From NCBI GenBank assembly GCA_027604685.1, contig JADHYX010000149.1, positions 1 to 40,586 of the forward strand: 40,586 nt of DNA, given 5' to 3'. This document shows positions 25,513-35,512 of the stretch, piece after piece. The notes beneath the pieces were generated by a model. It saw only the letters and a list, made by a program, of their open reading frames with translations, had not been told where the DNA came from and made no database searches. The stretch comes from Lobulomyces angularis. Lineage: Eukaryota > Chytridiomycota > Chytridiomycetes > Lobulomycetales > Lobulomycetaceae. The translations under genes were made by a program, and so were the position numbers. Numbering within the stretch: position 1 is the stretch's first letter; each line of letters opens with the position of its first letter.

Positions 25513-25986
25513 ATGCCAGGTGAAATAATAAGCAGTCTCAATTTTATTAACCTTTTTTTAAATTTCACTATAGGAGGAAAAGGAAAATCAGGAGTTGCAG
25601 CTGCAGCAGATAGTGCAAAAGCAGGATCAAGTTCAAGATCCTCTCGAGCAGGTCTTCAGTTTCCAGTAGGTCGAATTCACCGTCTACTTAGAAAAGGAAA
25701 TTATGCACAAAGAGTTGGTGCTGGTGCTCCAGTTTATTTAGCAGCGGTTTTAGAATACTTGGCAGCAGAAATTTTAGAATTAGCAGGAAATGCCGCAAGA
25801 GATAACAAAAAGTCAAGAATTATTCCCCGACACTTACAACTTGCCATTAGAAATGATGAAGAATTAAATAAATTACTTGGTAATGTTACCATTGCCCAAG
25901 GGGGTGTTCTACCAAATATTCATCAAGTCTTACTGCCAAAGAAAACTGATACGAAGATGGGTAAAAAAGGAGAAGACGACGAATGA
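25513..25986 (+). CDS. Histone H2A
   Basis: Two exons: 25513-25519 (7 nt) and 25574-25986; 139 aa. The intron falls inside codon 3, so the protein begins [10 protein letters not shown]. The core shows [69 protein letters not shown] and [10 protein letters not shown]. The acidic-patch glutamates are present. The C-terminal tail ends [14 protein letters not shown] and has no SQE/SQD motif, so this copy cannot provide the H2A.X phosphorylation site that the canonical H2A of most fungi carries. The N-terminal tail is lengthened by an Ala/Ser-rich stretch. It is not an H2A.Z, whose core differs. It converges on the small secreted protein gene 167 bases downstream. Confidence 0.97.
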   Translation: MPGEIISSLNFINLFLNFTIGGKGKSGVAAAADSAKAGSSSRSSRAGLQFPVGRIHRLLRKGNYAQRVGAGAPVYLAAVLEYLAAEILELAGNAARDNKKSRIIPRHLQLAIRNDEELNKLLGNVTIAQGGVLPNIHQVLLPKKTDTKMGKKGEDDE

Positions 25987-26153
25987 AAGTGAATTGATTA
26001 AAATTTTTTTTATTTTGCAGTTTTTTTTTTTCAAGTATTTAATTTAGTTTACTTAGTTTAATTCAAAACTTTCATAAAATATATTATATAAAATTTTTTT
26101 TTTGCATTTAAAAGATATACATATATACATATTCATACAAAACTACAATTTTT

Positions 26154-26636
26154 CTAACATTCTTCCAACACTTGAGTTCCCCCTTCTCCAGCTTTAGCAA
26201 TTTTTGATTGAGCTTCTTCAGCTACTTCTTGCAAATCAGCATCTCCTGTGATGGTTGGATTTGTAACAATTTTTGCAATGTCAGCGGTGGCTCCTTTTAA
26301 TCCTGCTTCAGTTTCATCTCTGTCCGCTTCGTTTGGTGCATCACCACTTAACAATGCATCCTTGATTCTTCCGATAGCATCACTAGCTTTTTGCATATTT
26401 TCTTTGCAAGATTTTACTTGATTTTTAAGAGCTGTTGGTGCGTTAGCTGGAAGTGCATCTTCCAGTTCAGAAATACTATCTAAACCTGCACTAGTTCCAC
26501 TCGCTGCCTTAAGTCTTCCAATGTTACAAGAAATTCCATCATCCAAGATTCCTAGTAACTGACGTTTGTTGATGGCCCTGCAATTTACACTAATAACGGC
26601 GAGAGAAAGTAAGATGGTTTTTAAATAAAATTTCAT
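26154..26636 (-). CDS. Small secreted helical protein, function unknown (HsbA-like at best)
   Basis: A single exon. Starting at the Met at 26636 gives 160 aa, with a clear signal peptide MKFYLKTILLSLAVISVNCR and a dibasic Lys-Arg just after (AINKRQ), a possible Kex2-type processing point. The mature part is Ala-, Glu- and Asp-rich, predicted all-helical and acidic. It has three cysteines in the mature part (ISCNIG, VKSCKEN and a C-terminal LEEC). The layout resembles fungal hydrophobic-surface-binding or cell-wall antigen proteins, but I see no diagnostic motif, so no function is claimed. An upstream in-frame Met at 26681 would add 15 residues and bury the signal peptide, so I prefer the second. 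Codon use and composition are richer in G+C than the flanks. It is not a shadow of another frame. Confidence 0.7.
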   Translation of the reverse strand: MKFYLKTILLSLAVISVNCRAINKRQLLGILDDGISCNIGRLKAASGTSAGLDSISELEDALPANAPTALKNQVKSCKENMQKASDAIGRIKDALLSGDAPNEADRDETEAGLKGATADIAKIVTNPTITGDADLQEVAEEAQSKIAKAGEGGTQVLEEC

Positions 26637-27782
26637 TGGGATATTGTTATTTTTAATATTTGCTTTCATAAAGGTCTTCATAGAGGTATTTATAGAGTTT
26701 TGATTTATTTCATAACGTAAGTGTAATTAAAACAAATGAGGGTAAATAAGTGTAATTTAACAGTGGAAGATTGGATCCCTATTACAACATAGCATTTGAG
26801 GCGTTTATATATTTTGTTTCAACAAGGCATTACCTCGTCACAAGTGAGCCAAATTGAATTTTGGCTTTTGGCATTCAATATTTTTTGAAGTTTTAATTTT
26901 GTAGTGGTTATTTTAATTATTTTAAACCGGTGATTTTGTAGACTTTGCTTTATATTCTGCACTATAGAAATATAAAAAATAAATAACTGCAGAATTGAAA
27001 AATGCAGTAATATTTTATGTAGAAACAATATCTAAATTGGAAACAAAAAACTTGGAAAAAAAAGTTTTGCGAAACAAAAAAAAAAAAAAAAAAAAATTGA
27101 AGTAAAAAAGAATTATTTCAACATCAAATTTTTTTTTTTCAGTAAAAAATTTTTTAATGAAGTTATTTTTCTTTTAGGTAAGAGTTGATTTACTCTGTGA
27201 AATTTTTTATCATTAAACAATAAAAATTTCTTACCCAATCAAAACATTAATATTTTTCTCCTCTGGACAAAAATTAAACTTACTTGGAAAAAGATACTTT
27301 GTTGCTCGCAAAGTTCTAAACAAATGAGCTTTATTCAAGTATTGGAGATATTAAGAATGAGGTGATATTATTCAATGACAACAAAACTGTTTTTTTTTCA
27401 TGCTTTAAAATTTAGGAAAGCCACATAAGGTTTATTGAATACATTTCCCAAAATGAAAATAATAAATGCAAAAACTCCAAAAATTTAAAAATAAATAAAT
27501 AAAAAACGTATTATTTTGATTATCTAATTTTTTTTTTAAATATTTTTTTCAAAAATTTTTGGTTTTTATAAGTTCTGAATCAACTATTTAAATTGATAAA
27601 TTATTTACTGCTTTATTTTTTAAAAATTAATTTTTTTTTGTTATAATTTTTTCAATACAAAATCTCAAAAAATTTTCCAACAATCTAAAGTTTTTTAAGC
27701 ATCTAATTTTATTAAGTAGTTATTATGTTGAGTGTATTTTAAAAAAAAAAAAAAAAAAACTCATATTAATTAAACAAGGATC
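26637..27782. other. Long gap with repeat copy 2 and poly-A tract
   Basis: Promoter side of the secreted-protein gene, then 1 kb without a supportable gene. A 23-base A tract lies near 27076. The segment 27283-27620 holds the second copy of the dispersed repeat. The remainder is A/T-rich with no coding character. A minus frame at 26819-27028 is rejected as chance. Confidence 0.6.
27283..27620 (+). repeat. Degenerate dispersed repeat, copy 2
   Basis: Counterpart of 13584-13920. Shared blocks in the same order include CTTGGAAAA, CTCGC-AAGTT, AAACAAATG-GCTTT, TATTGGAG, TGATATTATTCAA and a downstream AAAAATTTAAAAA-TAAATAAAT stretch. The frame that is open in copy 1 is broken by TGA near 27360. 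Both copies lie in gaps flanked by genes on either side, in the same orientation. Ends and any terminal repeats could not be defined by eye. Confidence 0.6.
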
Positions 27783-28895
27783 TCAAATTTTAAGATTTTT
27801 TATTTCAATTTCAATTTTATTCATAATATTTTCAATCTCTTCCTTATCGCTATAATCCCTCTTGAATTTTAAACTTGGTATCGTTGGTACCTTTATTCCC
27901 CCTTTTCCCATCCTCAATACCAACAATCGTTGTAAAACTTTTTCAAGGTCAACTGCTACTTCTTCTAGTTTTTTCTAAAATAATTAATTTTAAAGATTAA
28001 CAATTCACCAAATGATGATATATATATCATTTTATTTATTTTATTACCAGTATTTCCTTCTCCAGCTTTGAATCAAGCGGTCTCCAAAAAACATTGATGT
28101 ATTTGCCATTAGGGGAATATTCTGTCTGTAAGAATGAAAAGTAAAAAAAAAGAAAAAAATCAATGTCTTTTATAAATGAAAATAAATTAAATTTTTAATG
28201 GATTTTAAGTTTCCATGTTTTTAAAATTTTTTCTTATCATATTTTGATTTTTTTGATTTTTTTATACCGAAACAATTTCTACATTTTCAATAAACAATCT
28301 AGGCAAATTTTCAAACTGTAGAGCATCAATTAAAAATACTTTGATTCTCTTCAATAGTTTTAATTTATGTATAGGTAAAAAGTTTTCTTTTTCTAACGAG
28401 TCACTCCCACCATTTACTTTATTTGCACTAGTTCTATTATCTTTTAAAATTGACGTCGTTCTTGCGTTCAAAGGCTTCATCATTTTGTAATTCGGTTTTG
28501 GATTTTCTATTTCCTATTAAAAAAAAAATAAAAAAATGATATTAAGATTTTTTTTTTAATTAATAAACTAAAAATGACGGCAAAAGATTACTTTTAAAAA
28601 TAAGTTAAAAAATCAATGTGTAAAAAGAGGTAATTTTAAAAAAAAGTTTTTTTTTTTTTTCTTTTTATACTTTGTTTATCTTTTTTAATATTTGTTTTGC
28701 TTTTGGATTTATATGTAAATCGGTAAACAAAGTTTGTTTATCCTCAATTTCTTTCAAAAGTTTACTCTTTTGGTCTTTTAATTTATACAATTCATTAATT
28801 TTTTGGGAATTCACTGTTAAATTGATATCATTTTTGCTGTTTGTTGTTTTTAAGTTTTTTAAATTCGATGCAAATGACAGATATGATTTTTTCAT
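27783..28895 (-). CDS. RbfA-like mitochondrial ribosome-binding factor
   Basis: Four exons: 28671-28895, 28268-28513, 28048-28125, 27783-27974; 246 aa, all in phase 0. The N-terminus MKKSYLSFASNLKNLKTTNS is basic and could target mitochondria. The second half matches the RbfA KH-like fold pattern: a beta strand IENVEIVSTEYSPN followed by GKYINVFWRPLD, an amphipathic helix EVAVDLEKVLQRLLVLRM, and IKVPTIPSLKFKRD, like the 'R-x-x-P-x-L-x-F-x-x-D' ending of the family. RbfA helps mature the small ribosomal subunit. Similarity is structural rather than strong in sequence, so another small RNA-binding protein is possible. The first 75 residues include a Lys/Glu-rich coiled-coil-like part. The gene lies 209 bases downstream of the Tubby-like gene on the same strand. 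Confidence 0.55.
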
Positions 28896-29104
28896 TTTCG
28901 TATTTATTTTACAAAGTGCAATATTTTTTTTTTTTTATTTTTTTTTTTTAAAAAGAAAAAATGTGTACTTGGAAAGTTCATCACAGAAAATTTTAATTTT
29001 ATAGTAAATTATGTTCAATTTGCAGCGATAATAAATTATTCAAAAAAATTAATAGGTATGAGAGATAAAAAAATATGAAAAATTAAGTACTAAAATTGAT
29101 ACAT

Positions 29105-30803
29105 TCATTCACATGCAAGTTTAGCATCAAAACTAAAAAAATAATAATATTAAAATTAAAAAATTCAAAATATTTACCTAGATAAAGCAATTCCAAAAGC
29201 TTGCACTGGACAAAGCGGGTATTTAAAGTCCATTGTAAAAGATTCTTTTGTAACTATTATAAATAAAAAAGGAAATAATTTTTGATTAAATTTTGTAAAA
29301 CTTATTGTAATGGAGTCATTACCTCTTCCAAATTGCATAACAATATAATCAACTTCGGAAAAAATATTAAAAATCTAAATGTTTTAATAATTTTTTCTTA
29401 CGATCGTTATCATGAATTATTTGAAAATTTTTTACGGAAGCCATAGTAACTTGAAATAACAAAAATAAAAAAACGTTATAAAAATAACCTGTCCACGAAA
29501 ACACTTACCCCTTCCTTGAAAATTTAAAACGAAACTTTGATTATCTTCAGACCATTGGGGAGATTTATTGTGAAGCACCAAAATATGCCTATCTTTATTT
29601 TTAATTCTTTCTATCATTGTTTCCGAACTCTTACAAAAAAAAAAATAACACATTAATTTTTTATTATTGAATTACTGTAGTACATTAGTAGGTCTAGTGT
29701 CATATCTTTCATTATTGTCATCCATAGCAGGTAATAAAATTGTCATTTTTCTAGGGCCGTTGTAACCTAAAATATTTTGTTCATATATAATTGTAGTCAG
29801 TTCTTTTCTCAGTTTGTCCTTTGGTATAGTTGAATCTTTAAACCTTAACGGATTAAAACCATTATCATAAACAACAAACTGGGTTCCCACAAAATTTGAT
29901 CTTTTTAAAAAAATAATTAATTTAAAAACTCAAAAGTTAAGTTTATATAAAGAAAAAAAACCCATCACCTAACTTTAGCAACAATCTCATTATCCACAAT
30001 ATCCTCATCACCAGAATCTCCAGTTTTCAAATTTTTTTCATTCAATATTAAATTTTCTAGTCGTTTTAAACTAATCTGATAAAAGCTAGTTTTACTTTTT
30101 ACAATTTTTCTGGCACTCAATAAAAAATTTAACGTATTATCGTCATTTTCAATAAATAACTCGTAATGTGGAAAAAATCTCTCTTGGCCTTCTTTCTTTC
30201 TAATAATTTTACACTTTAATTCTGCTCCTTGTGAAACTGGTCTTTTTTAATTTATTTTTTTTGTTTAAATAAAAAAAATTAATAATTAATTAATTAGAGA
30301 AAAAAACAGTACAGATAAACTAAGTGATTCGAACTTATATGTGACATACTTCTAGATCTAGCTAGCGTACTTCTGCGGTTTGGAAAAGTAAAAAAATTTG
30401 CAGTTGGTAAAGTTATTTCAGTTGGAGTCGGAGCTGGTGCTCTCATAGGTTGTGTAATGTTTGGTGAAACTGCCTATTAATAAAATTAAAATGTTAGATA
30501 TTTGACTGTTTTTCTTGTTTATTTAAAATTAGAATTGTAGAGTGTAAATTAATATTGTGCATTGCTTAAAAAAAAAAAAATAAGTATCTGTTATTTTTTG
30601 AATTGAAATAAATTCAGTATATTACGCACAACTAATTTTTTTTTAATGCAGTTTTTTTTTTTTTAAATTAGAAAAAAAATTATTTTTTTTTTTTTTACAA
30701 AACGTGGGTCAGCATCAGTAAAAGAAGATCTTGAAGAAAGATTGAAATCTTGATAATTATTATCAACTTCTTCCCCGTTATTGTCATCCCATTGTGACTC
30801 CAT
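29105..30803 (-). CDS. Tubby-like protein (TULP family)
   Basis: Nine exons: 30699-30803, 30350-30473, 29969-30236, 29684-29900, 29509-29629, 29402-29449, 29323-29352, 29178-29253, 29105-29132; 338 aa. An acidic, disordered N-terminus (1-75) precedes a complete Tubby domain. Marks are HYELF...LNFLLSARKIVKSK, RSNFVGTQFVVYDNGFNP, ELTTIIYEQNILGYNGPRKM, the domain's KNFQIIHDND and YIVMQFGRV, and the signature ends DFKYPLCPVQAFGIALS and FDAKLACE. The family binds PI(4,5)P2 through a pocket of basic residues and, in animals, delivers G-protein-coupled receptors to cilia. That role here is inference. The splice choice at 30350/30236 (GTATGT to CAG) is one of two that keep the frame. The remaining joins are fixed by the conserved domain. 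Intron 1 (225 nt) is the longest in the window. Confidence 0.92.
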
Positions 30804-30959
30804 CAAAGATATTTGTGAATTGTATATTTTTTTTTTTTTTTTTTTTTGATAAAATTTTTTTTGGTGAATTTACAACCATGACAAGCATTTTCAAATATTA
30901 TCACAGAATCAATTATGTTTTAAAAATTATGTATAAATAGGATTGGTTTAAGATGTTGA

Positions 30960-31229
30960 AGCATAAACTGTCCATTTGACGCAATTAGAACGGAGAAGGA
31001 AGATCTCATTGTGTTGATAATAACGCAGCTAGAAGATTTTCCAGAAAATGAGCAGAAAAATAGTTATAAGTTTTTGAGGAACTAAGGAAATGTAACGCCT
31101 AACCTACTTTTGAAAAAAGGAATGTTAGTAATAAAAAAAGTTGAAAAATATGCACATCTGCAAGAGAAACGTAAGTTGATCAATCTTCAGTATAGAGTTT
31201 ATTTTAACAATCAAAACTTCGTTCAGTAA
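30960..31229 (+). pseudogene. Unknown coding relic with one internal stop
   Basis: One frame runs 90 codons with a single TAA near 31085, ending in TAA at 31227-31229. It reads EKEDLIVLIITQLEDFPENE, then after the stop LLLKKGMLVIKKVEKYAHLQ. The amphipathic, charged pattern and lower A/T content look like former coding DNA. No family recognised. It may belong to the same mobile-element debris as the transposase relic. Confidence 0.35.
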
Positions 31230-31576
31230 TAGAAAACCACTAAAACAGCTCTTGATAAGCATTGTTTATTCTGGTGCTACATTCTTGACCTGTTTATCGT
31301 TCAAAAGTTTGAATCGAAGCACTGAAATTACCTATAATTGACAGCTGTATGTGTTGTAATATTGAAAATTAACCTTTATGTATTGTTGAAAAAATTTCTT
31401 TATTTTGAAGTTTATGTTTCTAAATTTGTTTACATTAGATAACTAAGCACCATTATTATTTGATGCTATCAGTGTAAGACACTTGTCACTTCATAAGAAA
31501 AATGATATAGAAAACACGTTAATTTATTTACTAGTCTACCTTAAAATTATAGTTTTTTTTGTTTGAGTGTGTAAAT

Positions 31577-32165
31577 TTACAACTTTTTTAAATGAAAAAA
31601 AAAGTGCAGTTTTTGTTCAAAACATACAAAACAAAAATAAACTAAATTTTTGACAGAAAATCTATTAACACTTAGTGGTTTTCCGCTTAATCTAAAAACT
31701 TCTTTTAATCTATTTTTTATACTGTCAGATAAACTAACCAACAAATTTTGAATGATTTTCCTCCCAAACTTGAAAGACTTGTTCAATAAGTTCATTTTTT
31801 GATCTTTGGAATTCCAAATTTTTTTGTCGTCTATTCTCACCATAGCCCATAAGTTTTCTGTAGGATTTATATCATCACCGAAATCAGTGTATTAGTTATG
31901 TTTTAAGACAGGTCACTATCTTGCATAAACACCAAACACCATATCTATACCAAAGTTCTTTCTGGCAGCTTTAATTTCAGGTAATAGGTACACCTGAAGA
32001 ATTTCTCCATAAGTAAATAGGTTTTGGTTGCCTTCTAAAGCTACAAGTAGTCCTAAACCAAAAGTTGAAAAAGCATCCCTAAAACATAACCTCCATTTCC
32101 TGGTTCAGTTTCTAATATCAGCCAGTTAGCAATTTGTCCTAATAACTTCTGGGCAGTCGTTAACC
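31577..32165 (-). pseudogene. Decayed Tc1/mariner-type transposase fragment
   Basis: Read on the minus strand, three frames carry pieces of one DDE/D transposase in the right order. First KWRLCFRDAFSTFGLGLLVA and FTYGEILQVYLLPEIKAARK; then, after a frame shift, FMQDSD at about 31911-31928, the second catalytic Asp block. After another shift DDINPTENLWAMV at about 31837-31875 matches the family's 'DLNPIENLWAMV' around the third catalytic acid. A further 60 codons follow the last block. Frame shifts and stops make it inactive. The N-terminal helix-turn-helix part and terminal inverted repeats were not found. Confidence 0.78.
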
Positions 32166-32481
32166 ACTACTACTTTTGATGTAATTTAATCAAATTTAAT
32201 TTTTAATTAATTTTTTTTGTACAAAACTACATTAAAATAATGACACATTAACACAAAAAAAAAAATAAAATTACAAGAAATAAAAACATTAATCATTGCA
32301 TGGAAAGAAGTAATATGTTTTGATTTTCTTATCAATTAAAAATCGAAAAAAAAAAAAAAAAAAAGGAAGAAGTCTATTTTTTCAATTTTTCAACTTTTTA
32401 ACTTAAAAGACAAAAGAAACAAAAAAATGATTTTTTTAAAGTTAGCAAACAAAAAATTAAAAAAAATATTAAAAAAACTTA

Positions 32482-33244
32482 TTAATATGCTGAAGTTTGA
32501 CGGTCATAGTTGGCACCTAAAAAATTTATGAAAATTTCATATAAAATAATATTACCCATTGCTTTTTTGACCAATAAATCTACTTTTTTGGAATCAAGAT
32601 CCTAATTTAAAATTAAAAAAAAAAAACATTGGCTACATATATGAAACGTTAAATTTTTTTATTTACATCCATATCACTTGCAGCAATTTCCACAGCGAAG
32701 GCTTTCAAAACATTTTTAACATCAGAAATATGAACGCTTAGTTTTGCCTTTCTCTACAAATTATAAAACAAAAAAAAAAGTTCAAGAGAATATTTGTTGG
32801 TTCATTTTTACCATAACTTTAACTTCTGAACCACACCATGAAACTAAAACAAATTTGGCTCGTTGCGACTAAATAAGATATAAAATTTTTAAAATGCTTT
32901 CAAATTTGTTATGACTGAGTTTACCAACTCATCGTTTCCAATTGTTACTCTTAAATATCCAAAGTTAGCTTGATCAGGTTTGAGATGAGATTTTAATTCC
33001 TCTAGTCCACCAGAACCTAAAAACAAATAAAATAAAATTTTCTATATGTAAACATCAAATTTTTTTACCAGATCCGACTAAGTTTAACTCATCCTTTTTG
33101 TCATCAGAGTAACCTAATAACAACCTAGCGGCATCAATCAATAAAACAACACAAATAACATGTAGATCCTTACCAGTTGGTAGCGGATTTATCATCGCGT
33201 ACATCTTCGTAGGAATTCTGTGCTTCTGAAGTAATGTTGACCAT
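32482..33244 (-). CDS. Coactosin-like actin-binding protein (ADF-H domain)
   Basis: Seven exons: 33174-33244, 33069-33124, 32925-33016, 32812-32868, 32667-32753, 32556-32601, 32482-32516; 147 aa, the usual coactosin length. A single ADF-homology domain fills the protein. Seen are AQNSYEDVRDDKSATNW, GSGGLEELKSHLKPDQANFG, YLRVTIGNDELSQRAKFVLV, SWCGSEVKVMRKAKLSVHIS and DVKNVLKAFAVEI, with the conserved Trp and Lys pattern. Coactosin binds F-actin and slows capping of filament ends. The short size and the absence of a cofilin-type SGV start argue for coactosin rather than cofilin or twinfilin. It is divergent from the cis-prenyltransferase with 442 bases between starts. Confidence 0.92.
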
Positions 33245-33686
33245 TTTCAATATTTTTTTGGTGTGCTTAAAAAAATTTTTTTTTATGAAAAACAAAAAAG
33301 TTTTAGAAAAAACTTTCATGAAACTTGATTATATTTATCAATAGAGTATAATAAAAATTTTTAGCCGAAACCATCGTCAAAGAATGATATTCACAAAATA
33401 GTAGTTTTTGCATTCAGAAGTTATGGAGAATACAATTGTTATTTAATAAAACAACACTTAAAATAGTGCGATGAAACTAAAAGAGCTACGCAGTCTATTG
33501 ATTCCGTTACAATTTTTTTTTTTTTTTTGATTTAGATCTTCTCTTCTTCCCTAGAATCTTTTATGATTTTCTTTCTTTTTGATGACATCATTTGATTTTT
33601 TTTTTTAAGTTAAAAACAATTTTAACTTGAAGTTTCAATACTTTACTTTTCAGTGATTTTTTTATTTATTGGTTCAACGTTAAATA
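33245..33686. promoter_or_regulatory. Shared 5' region of coactosin (-) and cis-prenyltransferase (+)
   Basis: 442 bases between divergent start codons, with T tracts near 33510 and 33600. Both promoters must lie here. No factor site recognised. Confidence 0.45.
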
Positions 33687-35176
33687 ATGGAAGATTTAGA
33701 ATCAGAATCTCTAAATTTATTAAAATCTAACTTGGCTGATTTCAAACCGAGCTATGAAATCCAATATTCTATAACAAACATGCTACTTGATTCAACACCG
33801 TTTATTTTCCACTATCACATACTGATTCTTTTTCTTTTACTTTTAACCATTGTCCCACTGACATTTTCCAAGAAAATTAGAAATTCACTGACAAAGTGGT
33901 TTCAAAATGTAGTTTTAAAAACTATTGTAAGGATTCTTCGTAATCTTATTTATTCATCTACCAGATTTGATTTTATTAATTTGTATCTCCTAACAGAAAC
34001 TTGGTCCTATACCAAAACACATTGCATTTATTATGGATGGTAACCGCAGGTTTGCTAAAACCTCTGGAATGAAAACGGCAGAGGGGCATTTAGCAGGTAT
34101 TTTAAAACTAATTTTTTTTTTTATTATATAAATTCACTTTTCGATTAGGTTTTTCCACGTTAGAAGATACATTAAATTGGTCTTTAAAGTTAGGCGTAAA
34201 GTGTGTCACGGTTTATGCATTTAGGTAATTATACTTTGTAATTTTTGTATTGATGGATTTTTTTACACATGCTAATTTTTTTTAAAGCGTTGAAAATTTT
34301 AAACGACCCCAAGAGGAAGTGGACAACTTGATGGAGTTAGCGGAAGAAAAGTTTAATGCATTTGCACACAATAGGTTTAAAAAAAAATCCTTTTTATTTT
34401 TTGTCCTGTTTTTGTTAAACAACTTATTTACCACAAAATTCAAATAGTGACTTTATCAAAAAAAATGAAATTTCTGTTCGAGTTTTGGGAGAACTTGAGT
34501 TGTTACCTCCGAAAATAAGAAAAGCAGCAATTAATGTAACAAAGTCTACTTCCCATCATAAAAAGTTTGGCCAAAAATAAAATACTAAAATTAAATCAAA
34601 TTTTTTTTATTTTGTTTAAAAATGATAGTGCTATTTTTAACATATGCTTTCCATATACAAGTTTTTTGGAAATCGAAGATGCGGCTTTAGAAATAATAAA
34701 TGGAATTAAAAGCAATGACATCAACAAAGATGACGTATCTGAAGAGTTATTCAATAAACTATTATACACAGGTGATTGCCCACCAGTAGATATCCTTATT
34801 AGAACTAGTGGTGAAATTAGATTTAGCGACTTTCTATTGTGGCAGGTATCTTTATTTCTTTCATATTTTGAAACATGCATATATGTGCTAATATTGTTAT
34901 TATTGTATTCCAAAGTGCAGCGATAAATGCTCTGTTCATTTTTTAGATTGTTATTGGCCAGATTTTAGTTTTTGGGATATGTTACCTATTATCTTACAAT
35001 TTCAAGCACTTTTTACACCATTAAAAGAGGTATTTTTTTTCTTTTAACATTAGAAAGTTATTTTTTATCGTAAATTACCCAACTAGGAAAGTAACCCCTT
35101 ACCAAATGCAAAAATTACAGAATTTTTAGAAAAAATTAGATTAAAAAAAAGACTACAAGGAGAAGAACTGCATTAA
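33687..35176 (+). CDS. Cis-prenyltransferase / dehydrodolichyl diphosphate synthase (Rer2/DHDDS-like)
   Basis: Extends farnesyl diphosphate with isopentenyl units in cis to make the dolichol precursor for N-glycosylation; ER membrane. Eight exons: 33687-33926, 33997-34096, 34149-34224, 34288-34374, 34448-34564, 34629-34845, 34916-35029, 35087-35176; 346 aa. An N-terminal hydrophobic helix ([20 protein letters not shown], about 38-58) precedes the catalytic domain. Domain motifs are [14 protein letters not shown] with the catalytic Asp94, [33 protein letters not shown] and [32 protein letters not shown] matches the later conserved block. The sequence ends LQGEELH, without a clear RXG motif, which in eukaryotes usually sits on the Nus1/NgBR partner. 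The start is the first Met of the open frame, 50 bases after a T tract. Confidence 0.94.
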
Positions 35177-35512
35177 AAAATGCATGATTCTTATATATTT
35201 ATATATATATAATAATATTTCTATTATTAATTTATTTTAGAAAAGAAATTTACTTATTTGAGAACAAATTTTCTATTTTCATATTCCTTGTATTTTTTTC
35301 ATATTAGAGTTATGCATTTTGAGAAAAGTTGACCTGCATAATTTGAGTTTTTTTTTTATTATGTTTATCCATTGGAACCACAAAAGTGTATCCAAAAATT
35401 TAACTTTTTGTATCGGTTTGGTATTTTTTTTTGAGTCTAAGATGTTAGTTACCATACTACCAAAAAAATAATGTATGTATTCTATTTTAATAAAATGTAA
35501 AAAAGAATGTAA
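35177..35512. other. Intergenic between convergent genes
   Basis: 336 bases between the stop codons of the cis-prenyltransferase and the 7TM gene. It contains a TA-rich stretch near 35195-35215, which may serve as 3'-end signal for either gene. No coding character. Confidence 0.55.

Larger units (their letters stand above)
30804..32481. other. 1.7-kb gap with transposon and coding relics
   Basis: Includes the 5' flank of the Tubby-like gene, an unknown relic frame (30960-31229) and a decayed Tc1/mariner transposase (31577-32165). The last 300 bases before coactosin are A/T tracts. This is the largest gene-free stretch in the window. Confidence 0.7.

Noticed and set aside
26819..27028. Minus-strand open frame of 69 codons
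   Set aside because: Low-complexity, Ile/Leu/Lys-rich, no splice partners or start context. It looks like chance openness in AT-rich DNA.
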